Positions 13,650-20,388 are shown, counted from the stretch's first letter. The stretch: 20,388 bases of DNA from Candidatus Portiera sp. (GCA_015163845.1 JAAOII010000188.1:1-20388); one strand, 5' to 3'. Notes: a model not told the origin generated them from the sequence alone. Made by a program: numbers and translations.

Positions 13650-15584
13650 TTATTTGCGATGCTTCTTGGGCTTGTATGGCTTGAGGTTATACTCTTGCGT
13701 AGTTGTATCCGCCTGTTTATCTTCACTCTTCACATCATTCTTATCAGCATCATTCTTAGATTTCCCAGTGGTCTCAATCACCCGGCCTTGTGGTTTTGTC
13801 TTATCAACATCAGTGGGCTTAGCTTTATTGCCACCAATTTTCAAAAAGCCAAGATTAATATTTGGAGTTACTAATGTACCTAAGCGACGATTAATCACAT
13901 ATTGTTGAGCAATGGAGAGAACATTATTGACAACCCAATATAAAACCAGCCCGGCAGGGAACCATAAGAAAAACACAGTAAATATTACTGGCAGGAGTTT
14001 GACTATTTTTGCTTGAGTTGGGTCTGCGGGTTTCGGGCTAAAAAGTTGTTGCACGAACATTGACAAGCCCATTAATAGTGGCAGAACAAAAAATGGATCC
14101 TGTGCTGATAAATCTTGAATCCACCCAATCAGTGGGGCGTGTCTTAGTTCCACACTTTCAATTAGTGCCCAATAAAAAGAAATGAATATCGGCATCTGAA
14201 TAAGTATTGGCAAACAGCCACCCATTGGATTCACCTTCTCACGTTTATAGAGTTCCATCACCTCCTTCTGCATCAGTTGACGGTTATCTTTATAATTCTG
14301 ACGTAATTGTTCCATTTGTGGTTGAAGTTTTTTCATGCGTGCCATGGACTTATAGCTAGAATTGGTCAGTGGGAAGAATAATAGTTTGATTATCAAAGTC
14401 ATTATCATTATAGCCAGACCCCAATTACCTACATAACTATGGATAAAGTCAAGGGACTTAAACAGCGGCTGAGAAATATACCATAACCAACCATAGTCAA
14501 TCGTCAACTCTAAATTAGGTGCCAGCCCAGCCAAGGGATCTTGCGACTTGGGTCCAAGATAAAGACGCACGCCATTTTCATAGGTGGACTGAGGTGCCAC
14601 AGTAAAAACCGGAGAACTAAAACCAAAAATATAATCACCACTAGAGGTCTCACGGGCATTTTGAAAATACTGACTGCCAGATTTGAGTGGAATCCAAGCC
14701 GCAACAAAATAATGTTGCACCATGGCACTCCAACCACCTTTAGTGGTATCTTTGAAATTGCGTTTTGCCATGTCTTTGAAACTCAACTTTTGATAGCTAT
14801 CGTTTTCGCCAGAAAAGGCAGCACCAGTAAAAGAGCGAGTCCCAAAAGCCGCTTTCTCATAAGTTGGTCTCTCTTTATCCCGCTTAAATTGGACAAACAT
14901 ACTAGCACTCCATGGCGAATTACCGTCATTGGCTATGTCAAATGCCACTTCAATATCATGACGATCACGGAAAAGACGGAAGGTCTTGACCACCTCAACC
15001 CCATCTTTGGTGAATATCAGAGGGACTTCCATACTATCTTGTCCTGGTCGCATGCTATAGCTATTGGCACCATCAAAGGTATCATACAGAGGGCGATCTT
15101 TAATTTGTGCATCAAAACCATCAGCACCAACTAGACCACTCTGAGCAATGGATAATCTCTCATTGTCTTCGCGTAACAATAAAAGCGGTTGAGGTCCACT
15201 GAGTTGTTCTTTATAGTCCTTCAAAGCAGCACCAACAATATCACCACCGCGTCTATTGACGATCAATCTCAACTTATCATTTTCAATGATAATATAATTC
15301 TCTCTTGAGGGGGCACCACGGGACTTTTCAGAATCAACCAAATTCTCTGATTCAATTAGCTCATCAGTTGGTGCTTCAATCAGTTCTGTATTGCTTGACC
15401 TAGATTTGCCAGCAGATGATTCTTCCCCTGACTGGATGACTTCTTCACCGCCTAAGGTATCTTCTAGCACCCCTGAGGATTCTTGTACTCCATAATCGGC
15501 CTGCCATTGTAACAACAGAAAATAGCCAGATAAGGCAATACCAACTATCAGGAGTGGTCTTTGGAGTTTATCAAGTATTGGCAT
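13650..15584 (-). CDS. yidC: Membrane protein insertase YidC
   Basis: YidC inserts proteins into the inner membrane, alone or with SecYEG. Residues 8-27 form the first membrane helix, a Ser/Glu-rich linker and large periplasmic beta domain follow, and the Oxa1 core (about 380-575) has GGCLPILIQMPIFISFYW, SVELRHAPLIGWIQDLSAQDP and LPVIFTVFFLWFPAGLVLYW, very close to E. coli. In the core's first helix LIIKLLFFPLT places Lys400 where E. coli has the groove Arg366. The C-terminal tail is long and basic (ending YKPKKHRK), as in YidC proteins that contact ribosomes. At 644 residues it is about 100 longer than E. coli YidC, from the linker and the tail. The gene starts 6 bp after yidD, so the two are co-transcribed. 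Confidence 0.97.
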   Translation of the reverse strand: MPILDKLQRPLLIVGIALSGYFLLLQWQADYGVQESSGVLEDTLGGEEVIQSGEESSAGKSRSSNTELIEAPTDELIESENLVDSEKSRGAPSRENYIIIENDKLRLIVNRRGGDIVGAALKDYKEQLSGPQPLLLLREDNERLSIAQSGLVGADGFDAQIKDRPLYDTFDGANSYSMRPGQDSMEVPLIFTKDGVEVVKTFRLFRDRHDIEVAFDIANDGNSPWSASMFVQFKRDKERPTYEKAAFGTRSFTGAAFSGENDSYQKLSFKDMAKRNFKDTTKGGWSAMVQHYFVAAWIPLKSGSQYFQNARETSSGDYIFGFSSPVFTVAPQSTYENGVRLYLGPKSQDPLAGLAPNLELTIDYGWLWYISQPLFKSLDFIHSYVGNWGLAIMIMTLIIKLLFFPLTNSSYKSMARMKKLQPQMEQLRQNYKDNRQLMQKEVMELYKREKVNPMGGCLPILIQMPIFISFYWALIESVELRHAPLIGWIQDLSAQDPFFVLPLLMGLSMFVQQLFSPKPADPTQAKIVKLLPVIFTVFFLWFPAGLVLYWVVNNVLSIAQQYVINRRLGTLVTPNINLGFLKIGGNKAKPTDVDKTKPQGRVIETTGKSKNDADKNDVKSEDKQADTTTQEYNLKPYKPKKHRK

Positions 15585-15590
15585 AAGTTA

Positions 15591-15950
15591 TTATGATGAT
15601 TTATCGACTTTGTCTAGGCAAGAGTCATTATATTGAGGATCTTGAGAATCTTGATGATTTTGCCGACTTTCATTACTTTCATTACTTTCATTACTTTCAT
15701 TACTTTCATTACTTTCATTACTTTCATGTTTTCCTGCAGTTGTCGGGATGGGGTCATAACCTCCTGCATGCCAAGGATGACAACGTAGAATACGTTTTAC
15801 TGTCAAATACATGCCTTTAGCTGCACCATATTCACTAATTGCTTGACTGGCATAAGCAGAACAAGTAGGGTAGAAACGGCAATTTGCCCCCATGAGAGGA
15901 CTTATCAGCATGGAGTATAATTTTATAAGTGAAAGCAAAATGGACTTCAT
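15591..15950 (-). CDS. yidD: Membrane protein insertion efficiency factor YidD
   Basis: YidD is a small membrane-associated protein that assists YidC-dependent insertion. The conserved core is present: YSMLISPLMGANCRFYPTCS (12-31), YASQAISEYG, and KRILRCHPWHAGGYDPIP (52-69), with the family's Cys residues. E. coli YidD is 85 residues; this one is 119 because a C-terminal extension of repeated Ser-Asn-Glu triplets follows the core and ends in an acidic tail. It sits between rnpA and yidC as usual, with the stop 6 bp before the yidC start. No Shine-Dalgarno sequence is present. Confidence 0.95.
   Translation of the reverse strand: MKSILLSLIKLYSMLISPLMGANCRFYPTCSAYASQAISEYGAAKGMYLTVKRILRCHPWHAGGYDPIPTTAGKHESNESNESNESNESNESNESRQNHQDSQDPQYNDSCLDKVDKSS
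15667..15728. repeat. 9-bp tandem repeat in yidD, about 6.9 copies
   Basis: CTTTCATTA is repeated six times without error from 15667 to 15720, followed by CTTTCATG. On the coding strand each unit gives Asn-Glu-Ser. The perfect copies suggest recent or ongoing slippage; length changes keep the frame. Confidence 0.97.
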
Positions 15951-15961
15951 AATCTTATGTC

Positions 15962-15997
15962 TATATTATGTTTATATTATGTTTATATTATGTTTAT
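15962..15997. repeat. 12-bp tandem repeat between rnpA and yidD
   Basis: TATATTATGTTT occurs three times in tandem (15962-15973, 15974-15985, 15986-15997) in the 55-bp rnpA-yidD gap, directly upstream of the yidD start. The rc of each unit contains AACATAATATA, an AT-rich possible -10 region. Confidence 0.95.
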
Positions 15998-16005
15998 AGA
16001 AAGTA

Positions 16006-16392
16006 TCAGGAATTATTCTTTAATACTTGCTTGTCTGAATTACTTGAATCATCCTTAAGTTGCAAGTTGGCAATGGATTTGGTAATTAACGAAGACACCA
16101 GAGCACTAAACTCTTTTTTATCATAATTGTGCATCTCTTTGGTGGCGACAACCACACAATCCAAAGAATAATCATTCATAGAACTATGAAAATATCCACG
16201 TATTCTCTTTTTCAGAGCGCTACGCCCCACTGATAGTTTGATTGCTTTCTTGGGAATTACCATACCAAGACGCGAGAAGCCACAAGTATTAGCACAACTC
16301 ATTATGAACAGACCCGTAACTGCTGTCTTACAGGTATGATTGCGGAAAACCTGGTCAAACTCATGTCTATTTTTTAGTATTTTAGGGCTAAT
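16006..16392 (-). CDS. rnpA: Ribonuclease P protein component, non-standard start
   Basis: RnpA is the protein subunit of RNase P, which trims tRNA 5' leaders. Position between rpmH and yidD, and RLGMVIPKKA, LKKRIRGYF and DCVVVATKEM, identify it. The first ATG (16300-16302) would give only 98 residues and omit the conserved N-terminus. The frame stays open upstream to a TAA at 16408-16410 and encodes NRHEFDQVFRNH and TGLFIM, which fit the normal family N-terminus (about 115-130 residues in total). No ATG, GTG or TTG lies in that extension; the best candidate is an ATT at 16390-16392, giving 128 residues. So initiation is non-canonical or a base is wrong. The usual RNR motif is degenerate too (GRSALKKR). 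Confidence 0.88.
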   Translation of the reverse strand: MSPKILKNRHEFDQVFRNHTCKTAVTGLFIMSCANTCGFSRLGMVIPKKAIKLSVGRSALKKRIRGYFHSSMNDYSLDCVVVATKEMHNYDKKEFSALVSSLITKSIANLQLKDDSSNSDKQVLKNNS

Positions 16393-16455
16393 GGCTAAGT
16401 TAATGAATTAACGAAACTAATATATACTGGCAATAGATGTTTAGAGCACCTATGC

Positions 16456-16467
16456 ATCTATATAGAT
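16456..16467. other. 12-bp palindrome between rpmH and rnpA
   Basis: ATCTATATAGAT is a perfect palindrome within a wider weak pairing of TATGC (about 16451) with GCATA (about 16478) just after the rpmH stop. It could be a weak attenuator or processing hairpin separating rpmH from rnpA. Confidence 0.25.
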
Positions 16468-16488
16468 ATATAGTCGCTATGCTACTTC

Positions 16489-16623
16489 TTAGACGGTGCA
16501 ACGCACTCTACCTTTTCCTCTTCTGCGGCTAAGTATAGCCCGACCTTGGCGAGTTTGCATCCGAGCACGGAAACCGTGCTTTCTTTTACGTTTAATATTA
16601 CTTGGGTTATATGTTCTTTTCAT
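16489..16623 (-). CDS. rpmH: 50S ribosomal protein L34
   Basis: The 44-residue protein begins MKRTYNPSNIKRKRKHGF, then RARMQTRQGRAILSRRR, and ends GRVRCTV, which is the standard L34 sequence and length with more than a third Arg/Lys. L34 is a late-assembling protein of the large ribosomal subunit. It heads the rpmH-rnpA-yidD-yidC-mnmE block as in most gammaproteobacteria. The ATG at 16621-16623 is the only reasonable start; it has no Shine-Dalgarno sequence. The upstream side, where dnaA normally lies in divergent orientation, is occupied here by a restriction-modification system on the same strand. Confidence 0.97.
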   Translation of the reverse strand: MKRTYNPSNIKRKRKHGFRARMQTRQGRAILSRRRGKGRVRCTV

Positions 16624-16667
16624 ATCAGATAGAATTTAAAATCATTATTAAGCATATCTTACCACAA

Positions 16668-16713
16668 CTACAGATGAAATATATCCTAAATATAGAGATG
16701 AAATATTCTGTAG
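16668..16713. repeat. Inverted and direct repeat between specificity gene and rpmH
   Basis: CTACAG (16668-16673) and CTGTAG (16708-16713) bound a 46-bp stretch that also contains AGATGAAATAT twice (16672-16682, 16696-16706). It lies between the stop of the specificity subunit gene and rpmH and may be a weak terminator or part of the rpmH upstream region. Confidence 0.3.
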
Positions 16714-16723
16714 CTCTATTCTT

Positions 16724-17701
16724 CTAAGACCTTCTATCTTCCTTACCTATAGCTACTAAATTACTACTATAAGGCAATGATTTGATATATTCTTCCATAA
16801 ACTTCCAATCTGGCTTGTTCTCTTTATCCACTGGAAGTTTAATATATTCATTTCTTAATCTCTCGTGACTTCTTTTTCTACCATAAGAGTACCTATACTG
16901 TTCTCTGTTAGCCAAGGTTACCAAAAACATAGCAACATATTGATTCAATGATTGCATGCTTATCTCTAATTTTTCTACATGATCGCTAGCAGTAAAATCT
17001 GTAATTTGATAACTACAATAACCCTTGACTGCACTATCAATGCATATAACATTACCATTTTCTGTTGTATGATTAAAAAATCCTTCAACTCCATTTTCTA
17101 CTGATTGAGTTGTAACATAAGGATATTTGCCTTTCCCGTAGATATTTAAATCATCTAAAGTTGTTGTTTTAGTCCCAGATATCTTAAAAAGGTCAGAATA
17201 TTTAAACTTCCTCCATTCCCTATCAGCTAAAGTCATCTTGTTTTTAGATATTGCTTGGTTACTTGGAGGTGTAAATTGAGTTCTATTTACATAATTAGGT
17301 ATGCTATCTGGCACGGGAATTTTAATTGTATCCAATGTCTTGTTGGCCTGTCTGCCATAAGAGTATCTATATTTATTTGCTCTTAATATCATGCAATAAT
17401 AAAGCATCTGATTTTTTGATAATTTTGTGCATGGCTTTAGGTAGTATAAATCTCTGCCACTATAGTATTCTTCTTCTTGTAAAAAACTTTCCATAACAGA
17501 ACCGCTTGCTGATAATGATATAGTCATTGCGGGATTAGGTCGTATGTCTGCTACACGTTCTACATAACCCACCACCCCGTTATTCTTACTAGTTCTAGAT
17601 ACAAAAGGAATGCCATTTTTAGCTTCTATCATTTTGTTATATTCTAAACTTATCCCATAAACAGCAGTAAATATTTCTCCAAGTTGTGTAAGTTTCAGCA
17701 T
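16724..17701 (-). CDS. Specificity subunit of BcgI-like type IIB R-M system
   Basis: The 325-residue protein resembles the S (B) subunit of BcgI (341 residues). It has two target-recognition domains, each ending in a similar block: YRYSYGRQANKTLDTIKIPV (111-130) and YRYSYGRKRSHERLRNEYIK (269-288). The C-terminus NKPDWKFMEEYIKSLPYS is characteristic of this group. Each domain reads one half of a split recognition sequence, so the target should be bipartite with a spacer; the bases cannot be told from the sequence. The start is 3 bp after the stop of the nuclease-methylase gene, so the two are co-translated. It differs from type I HsdS in lacking the long central and C-terminal conserved helices. 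Confidence 0.85.
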   Translation of the reverse strand: MLKLTQLGEIFTAVYGISLEYNKMIEAKNGIPFVSRTSKNNGVVGYVERVADIRPNPAMTISLSASGSVMESFLQEEEYYSGRDLYYLKPCTKLSKNQMLYYCMILRANKYRYSYGRQANKTLDTIKIPVPDSIPNYVNRTQFTPPSNQAISKNKMTLADREWRKFKYSDLFKISGTKTTTLDDLNIYGKGKYPYVTTQSVENGVEGFFNHTTENGNVICIDSAVKGYCSYQITDFTASDHVEKLEISMQSLNQYVAMFLVTLANREQYRYSYGRKRSHERLRNEYIKLPVDKENKPDWKFMEEYIKSLPYSSNLVAIGKEDRRS

Positions 17702-17704
17702 TAT

Positions 17705-19558
17705 CTACTTATCGTTTAAGAATTTATATGAAACATAATTCTTAACGGTGTTTATAAAATCATCCTCTGTCAATGTTGAGTAGTCGGTTTCCATATATGC
17801 CTCTGCACACCACTCATCCATATTAGTTACCGCTTTTCTGATGCTGTAGCCAGCTCTTACGTCTCTATTTCTATAAAGCGATAGCCATTTTTCTTGAATT
17901 CCTTCCCATTTATCGTAATAGTCTATTCTTCCAAGTTGTTTTCTCTTCACTAATCCATCTTCCTTAAAGTAGCCAAAGAACACTTCTTGATTAATGTCGT
18001 GAGTATTTTTAGCTTCCCAAACCATTACACAAGTTACAGTGCCCTCAGGATAGAAAATATCATCAGGCATAGAAAATACTGCCTTTAGTGAATGTTTTTT
18101 TAATAATCTCTCTCTCACATCTTTAAATTTTGTTCCAATAGCACAAGACATAGGGACAACGCAAACACCAATACCGCCTACAACTAATATGTCAAGTAAT
18201 TTTTCTAAAAACTCTAACTCAACTTTATCGGATTGAGAATAAGGGGGATTGATAAGACCCACATTAATATTTTTTTCTTTTAATTCCTTAACTATATCTT
18301 CTTTAAAACAATCGCCATAATATATATTTGATTTGCCATCTTTTCTCATTATCATATTAGCGATTGCTAGTGAGTACAGATCATTATCAATTTCAACACC
18401 ATATAGCTGCTTATTTCTGATATCATCTACTTCATGCTGTTTAGCGCTTTGAAACATTTTGGACATAGCTGTAACGAGAAAAGAACCTGAACCGCAACAT
18501 ATATCTAATACTTTGCTATTTTTATTGATATTAGCTAACTCCGCCATGAATTCTGTTAAGTGTTGAGGGGTCAATACTATGCCTAGACCTTTGCCATCGC
18601 CACCTGAATACTTTATAAACTCATGATAAAAAACACCTAATGCATCAATTGTAGAGTCCGCATAATTCATCATTGGTTTAATTTTTAACTCTAACTGTTC
18701 TACATACCAAGTAATTGATTTATGGTGGCCTAATGCAATATCCTTAAACTTGGTATTTTCTTTTAATACTTTAAATGCATCCTTAATATATGTAATCCTG
18801 CTTGACTTAATATCACTATTAGATAAAACATTACCTATAGCACTTTCTATATTCTGGATTACTGAAATATAAGAAGTTAGCGAAGTATAGCTTTTAACAA
18901 AATCATCATCTTCTAAAGCTATCAGAATTCCTGCTATAAATATGGGTTTATGTTTTTCGGACATCTTAATTTCTCTTAGATAATTATGCATATCTATTGC
19001 GGTGTTTCTTATATCATCTAGCGAATATGATTTCTGCAGTTTTTTACCTTTAATCAATTCAATATAATTTTTAGGTTCCAGTATTATGTCTCTAGATTTT
19101 TCTAACTCTGTAAAACTCTCTTGATTTTTAGGCCAATGAAACGCAGATACCTTAATATTTTCTTTTTTTGTGCCGCTTATGGCAATGGCGATAACATTAT
19201 ATTCTTGCTTCAAGAATTTAGCATAATACAAAGCTCCATCTACTGCATAAGAATTAGGTTTGTTTTTATTTTCGGTTGCATGATACTTATTTTGTTTCTT
19301 GCATTCTACAACGACTATAGTACTGCTATCATCGTTAAAAGTTATAATGAACTCAGGTTTTGCTTTGCCTTTAGAATTATTTGGATAACTTTTTAAATCA
19401 CACTCTTTTGGTTTCCCTCCCGCCTTTCTTAACAATTTATCAACTTTATCCAATGTGGGAATGTCACCTTGAGGATACACATAACCAAAAATATTTTCAC
19501 CAATTTCAACCTTCATTTCTTTTAAGGTTAAACTTTCTGTATATTGTTCGTTAGTCAT
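17705..19558 (-). CDS. Nuclease-methylase fusion subunit, BcgI-like type IIB
   Basis: The 617-residue protein joins a PD-(D/E)XK nuclease domain (PEF at 68-70, VVVECKKQ at 82-89) to an N6-adenine methylase like HsdM, with a helical region about 180-310, SAM-binding LDICCGSGSF (351-360) and catalytic NPPY (437-440). Size and order match the A subunit of BcgI (637 residues), which with its S subunit methylates its site and cuts on both sides of it. There is no separate HsdR or helicase gene, which argues against type I. The ATG at 19558 overlaps the osmC stop by 8 bp; Met15 at 19516, with an A-rich stretch before it, is an alternative start. Its AT-rich codon use fits acquisition by transfer. 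Confidence 0.88.
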   Translation of the reverse strand: MTNEQYTESLTLKEMKVEIGENIFGYVYPQGDIPTLDKVDKLLRKAGGKPKECDLKSYPNNSKGKAKPEFIITFNDDSSTIVVVECKKQNKYHATENKNKPNSYAVDGALYYAKFLKQEYNVIAIAISGTKKENIKVSAFHWPKNQESFTELEKSRDIILEPKNYIELIKGKKLQKSYSLDDIRNTAIDMHNYLREIKMSEKHKPIFIAGILIALEDDDFVKSYTSLTSYISVIQNIESAIGNVLSNSDIKSSRITYIKDAFKVLKENTKFKDIALGHHKSITWYVEQLELKIKPMMNYADSTIDALGVFYHEFIKYSGGDGKGLGIVLTPQHLTEFMAELANINKNSKVLDICCGSGSFLVTAMSKMFQSAKQHEVDDIRNKQLYGVEIDNDLYSLAIANMIMRKDGKSNIYYGDCFKEDIVKELKEKNINVGLINPPYSQSDKVELEFLEKLLDILVVGGIGVCVVPMSCAIGTKFKDVRERLLKKHSLKAVFSMPDDIFYPEGTVTCVMVWEAKNTHDINQEVFFGYFKEDGLVKRKQLGRIDYYDKWEGIQEKWLSLYRNRDVRAGYSIRKAVTNMDEWCAEAYMETDYSTLTEDDFINTVKNYVSYKFLNDK

Positions 19559-20003
19559 TGGATTTATTGGAATTTGCAGATAATTCTTCTAAAGTGTGAG
19601 AATGCTCTATTTGCACCCCTCCAGCAGTTAACATCTGGGATACAGAACAATATTTGTTCACTGACAAGTCAATAGCCCGAGCAATGACCTCATCGTCCAA
19701 CTTAGCGCCTTCATTAGCGGCAAATCTAAAATGGAGTTGGATTTTAGTAAACACCTTAGGCACACTATCTGCACGTTGGGCAGTGACATCCACCTCGCAT
19801 TTGGCGAGCGGCTGGCGAGATTTAGCCAAAATTGAAACAACATCATAAGCACTACAACTTGCCAGCCCGATTAACACCGACTCCATAGGACGAACACCGC
19901 GATTCTTTCCGCCACTTTCTGGAGGACCTTCTATTGCCAGGGTATGTTTACCTGCTTGCCCATGGAAATACACGCCTTCTTGCCAAGTAACTTTTACTTC
20001 CAT
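19551..20003 (-). CDS. OsmC/Ohr-family redox protein
   Basis: The 150-residue protein belongs to the OsmC-like family of thiol peroxidase-type or related cytosolic proteins. The two family Cys residues are present at C50 in ESVLIGLASCSAYDVV and C119 in VNKYCSVSQML, with the conserved Glu (E41) just before the first. The sequence is nearer the general OsmC/YhfA branch than Ohr, judged by eye, so peroxidase activity is likely but unproven. It follows the rubredoxin gene after 52 bp, on the same strand, suggesting a small redox operon. Its 3' end overlaps the start of the R-M gene, and the last ~10 residues (Ser/Asn-rich) may have been altered by that insertion. Confidence 0.9.
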   Translation of the reverse strand: MEVKVTWQEGVYFHGQAGKHTLAIEGPPESGGKNRGVRPMESVLIGLASCSAYDVVSILAKSRQPLAKCEVDVTAQRADSVPKVFTKIQLHFRFAANEGAKLDDEVIARAIDLSVNKYCSVSQMLTAGGVQIEHSHTLEELSANSNKSND

Positions 20004-20020
20004 GATCTATCCATTCTGCT

Positions 20021-20040
20021 TCGTGATATTTCGTGATATT
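20021..20040. repeat. Perfect 10-bp duplication upstream of osmC
   Basis: TCGTGATATT occurs at 20021-20030 and 20031-20040 in the rubredoxin-osmC gap. Confidence 0.9.
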
Positions 20041-20055
20041 TCCTTTAATTGCTTC

Positions 20056-20259
20056 TTAATCAAGGTTGATTTCCACCATGCTGAAGTCACTTTTAGTAAC
20101 TCCACAATCTGGACATACCCAGTCGCTAGGAACATCTTCCCAGCGGGTGCCGGGAGCAATGTTATCTTCAGGCCAACCCTCTTCTTCATCATAGATAAAA
20201 GCACAGACCTGACATTGCCATTGCTTGTATTCGGTTTTAGATTTATTTGTATCGTTCAT
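20056..20259 (-). CDS. Rubredoxin
   Basis: The 67-residue protein is a one-iron electron carrier. Four Cys ligands are at C16 and C19 (WQCQVCAFIYD) and C49 and C52 (WVCPDCGVTKSDF), with the family's EGWPEDNIAPGTRWEDVP between them. It is a little longer than the 53-55 residues typical of free rubredoxins because of a charged N-terminal extension. It probably supplies electrons to a partner oxidoreductase; the osmC-like gene downstream hints at oxidative-stress use. The ATG at 20257-20259 lies 6 bases after a -10 box and lacks a Shine-Dalgarno sequence, so the mRNA is probably leaderless. Confidence 0.95.
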   Translation of the reverse strand: MNDTNKSKTEYKQWQCQVCAFIYDEEEGWPEDNIAPGTRWEDVPSDWVCPDCGVTKSDFSMVEINLD

Positions 20260-20265
20260 GAGGAT

Positions 20266-20293
20266 ATTATATAGGACACTCCCAACAATTCAA
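20266..20293 (-). promoter_or_regulatory. Rubredoxin promoter with conserved spacer element
   Basis: On the minus strand TTGAAT (20288-20293) and TATAAT (20266-20271) are 16 bp apart; between them AATTGTTGGGAGTGTCC (20274-20290, overlapping the -35) is followed by TA. The element is the best match to those before tRNA-Ser and DUF805. The start codon is 6 bases downstream of the -10 box. Confidence 0.65.
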
Positions 20294-20324
20294 TTATTGG
20301 GAACTTCTTGCTTCAACGGGGTTG

Positions 20325-20383
20325 CCTCGCACCAATAAGGAATCCCACCATAAATATATGGGGGGAGCTTGGATGATGCGAGG
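20325..20383. other. Large multi-stem hairpin at window edge
   Basis: CCTCGCA (20325-20331) pairs with TGCGAGG (20377-20383). Inside, TCCCACCATA (20343-20352) pairs with TATGGGGGGA (20357-20366) with one mismatch and a 4-base loop, and CCAA (about 20332) pairs with TTGG (about 20369). It may be a terminator of a gene to the right, or a structured RNA; no poly-U follows within the window. Confidence 0.45.
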
Positions 20384-20388
20384 TCTTA

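Noticed and set aside
14541..15134. Long open frame antisense to yidC
   Set aside because: yidC is strongly conserved over this stretch and the antisense translation has no recognisable protein features.
15593..15820. Plus-strand frame with FHY repeats opposite yidD
   Set aside because: It is the reverse reading of the 9-bp repeat; the yidD strand carries the conserved motifs.
16624..16723. Chromosome origin next to rpmH
   Set aside because: I see no dnaA gene and no TTATCCACA-type DnaA boxes in the gap.
16724..19558. Type I R-M system (hsdM-hsdS) lacking hsdR
   Set aside because: The methylase carries its own PD-(D/E)XK domain at the N-terminus and both proteins match BcgI subunits in size, so type IIB fits better.

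Overview
The window looks like a chromosomal segment of an AT-rich gammaproteobacterium. The main reason is the block rpmH-rnpA-yidD-yidC-mnmE on the minus strand (16623 down to 11975), in the gene order typical of that class, together with a CCA-encoding tRNA-Ser and an osmC-like gene next to a rubredoxin gene. Almost no start codon here has a convincing Shine-Dalgarno sequence, and short tandem repeats are unusually common, including inside housekeeping genes. I cannot name a genus.

Layout. (1) 1-1231: the 3' part of an unrecognised plus-strand gene, an 18-bp tandem repeat, and tRNA-Ser(UGA) with its promoter. (2) 1232-2128: a two-domain VOC/PhnB-like gene. (3) 2097-9040, a defence island: a GATC-type (Dam-like) DNA adenine methyltransferase and its PD-(D/E)XK endonuclease with a short coupled third frame (minus strand), then diverging on plus a TrlF-like PHP/SMC-type ATPase, an XRE-ImmA/IrrE metallopeptidase regulator, and a DUF4411 PIN toxin broken by a one-base deletion in a T run. 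(4) 9041-10342: a terminator-like inverted repeat, a DUF805 membrane protein with a lysine-rich repeat tail, and about 660 noncoding bases with a 28-bp palindrome, an IS5-family transposase remnant, and tandem repeats. (5) 10343-16623: two tandem copies of a membrane-anchored ClpP/crotonase-like protein directly downstream of mnmE, yidC, yidD, rnpA and rpmH. (6) 16724-19558: a two-gene R-M system with the architecture of the type IIB enzyme BcgI (nuclease-methylase fusion plus specificity subunit), whose first gene overlaps the 3' end of osmC. (7) 19551-20388: osmC-like and rubredoxin genes, then a large hairpin at the window edge.

How it fits together. The rpmH-mnmE block serves ribosome assembly, tRNA maturation and modification, and membrane protein insertion. 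Two separate R-M systems plus the TrlF/ImmA/PIN cluster make this a defence-rich region, and R-M genes occupy the side of rpmH where dnaA usually lies. The most unusual signal is not a protein: at least three promoters (tRNA-Ser, DUF805, rubredoxin), plus two weaker copies, share a 17-bp sequence close to AATTGTTGGGAGTGTCC placed immediately upstream of the -10 box. Two of these -10 boxes lie only 6 bases before the ATG, implying leaderless mRNAs.
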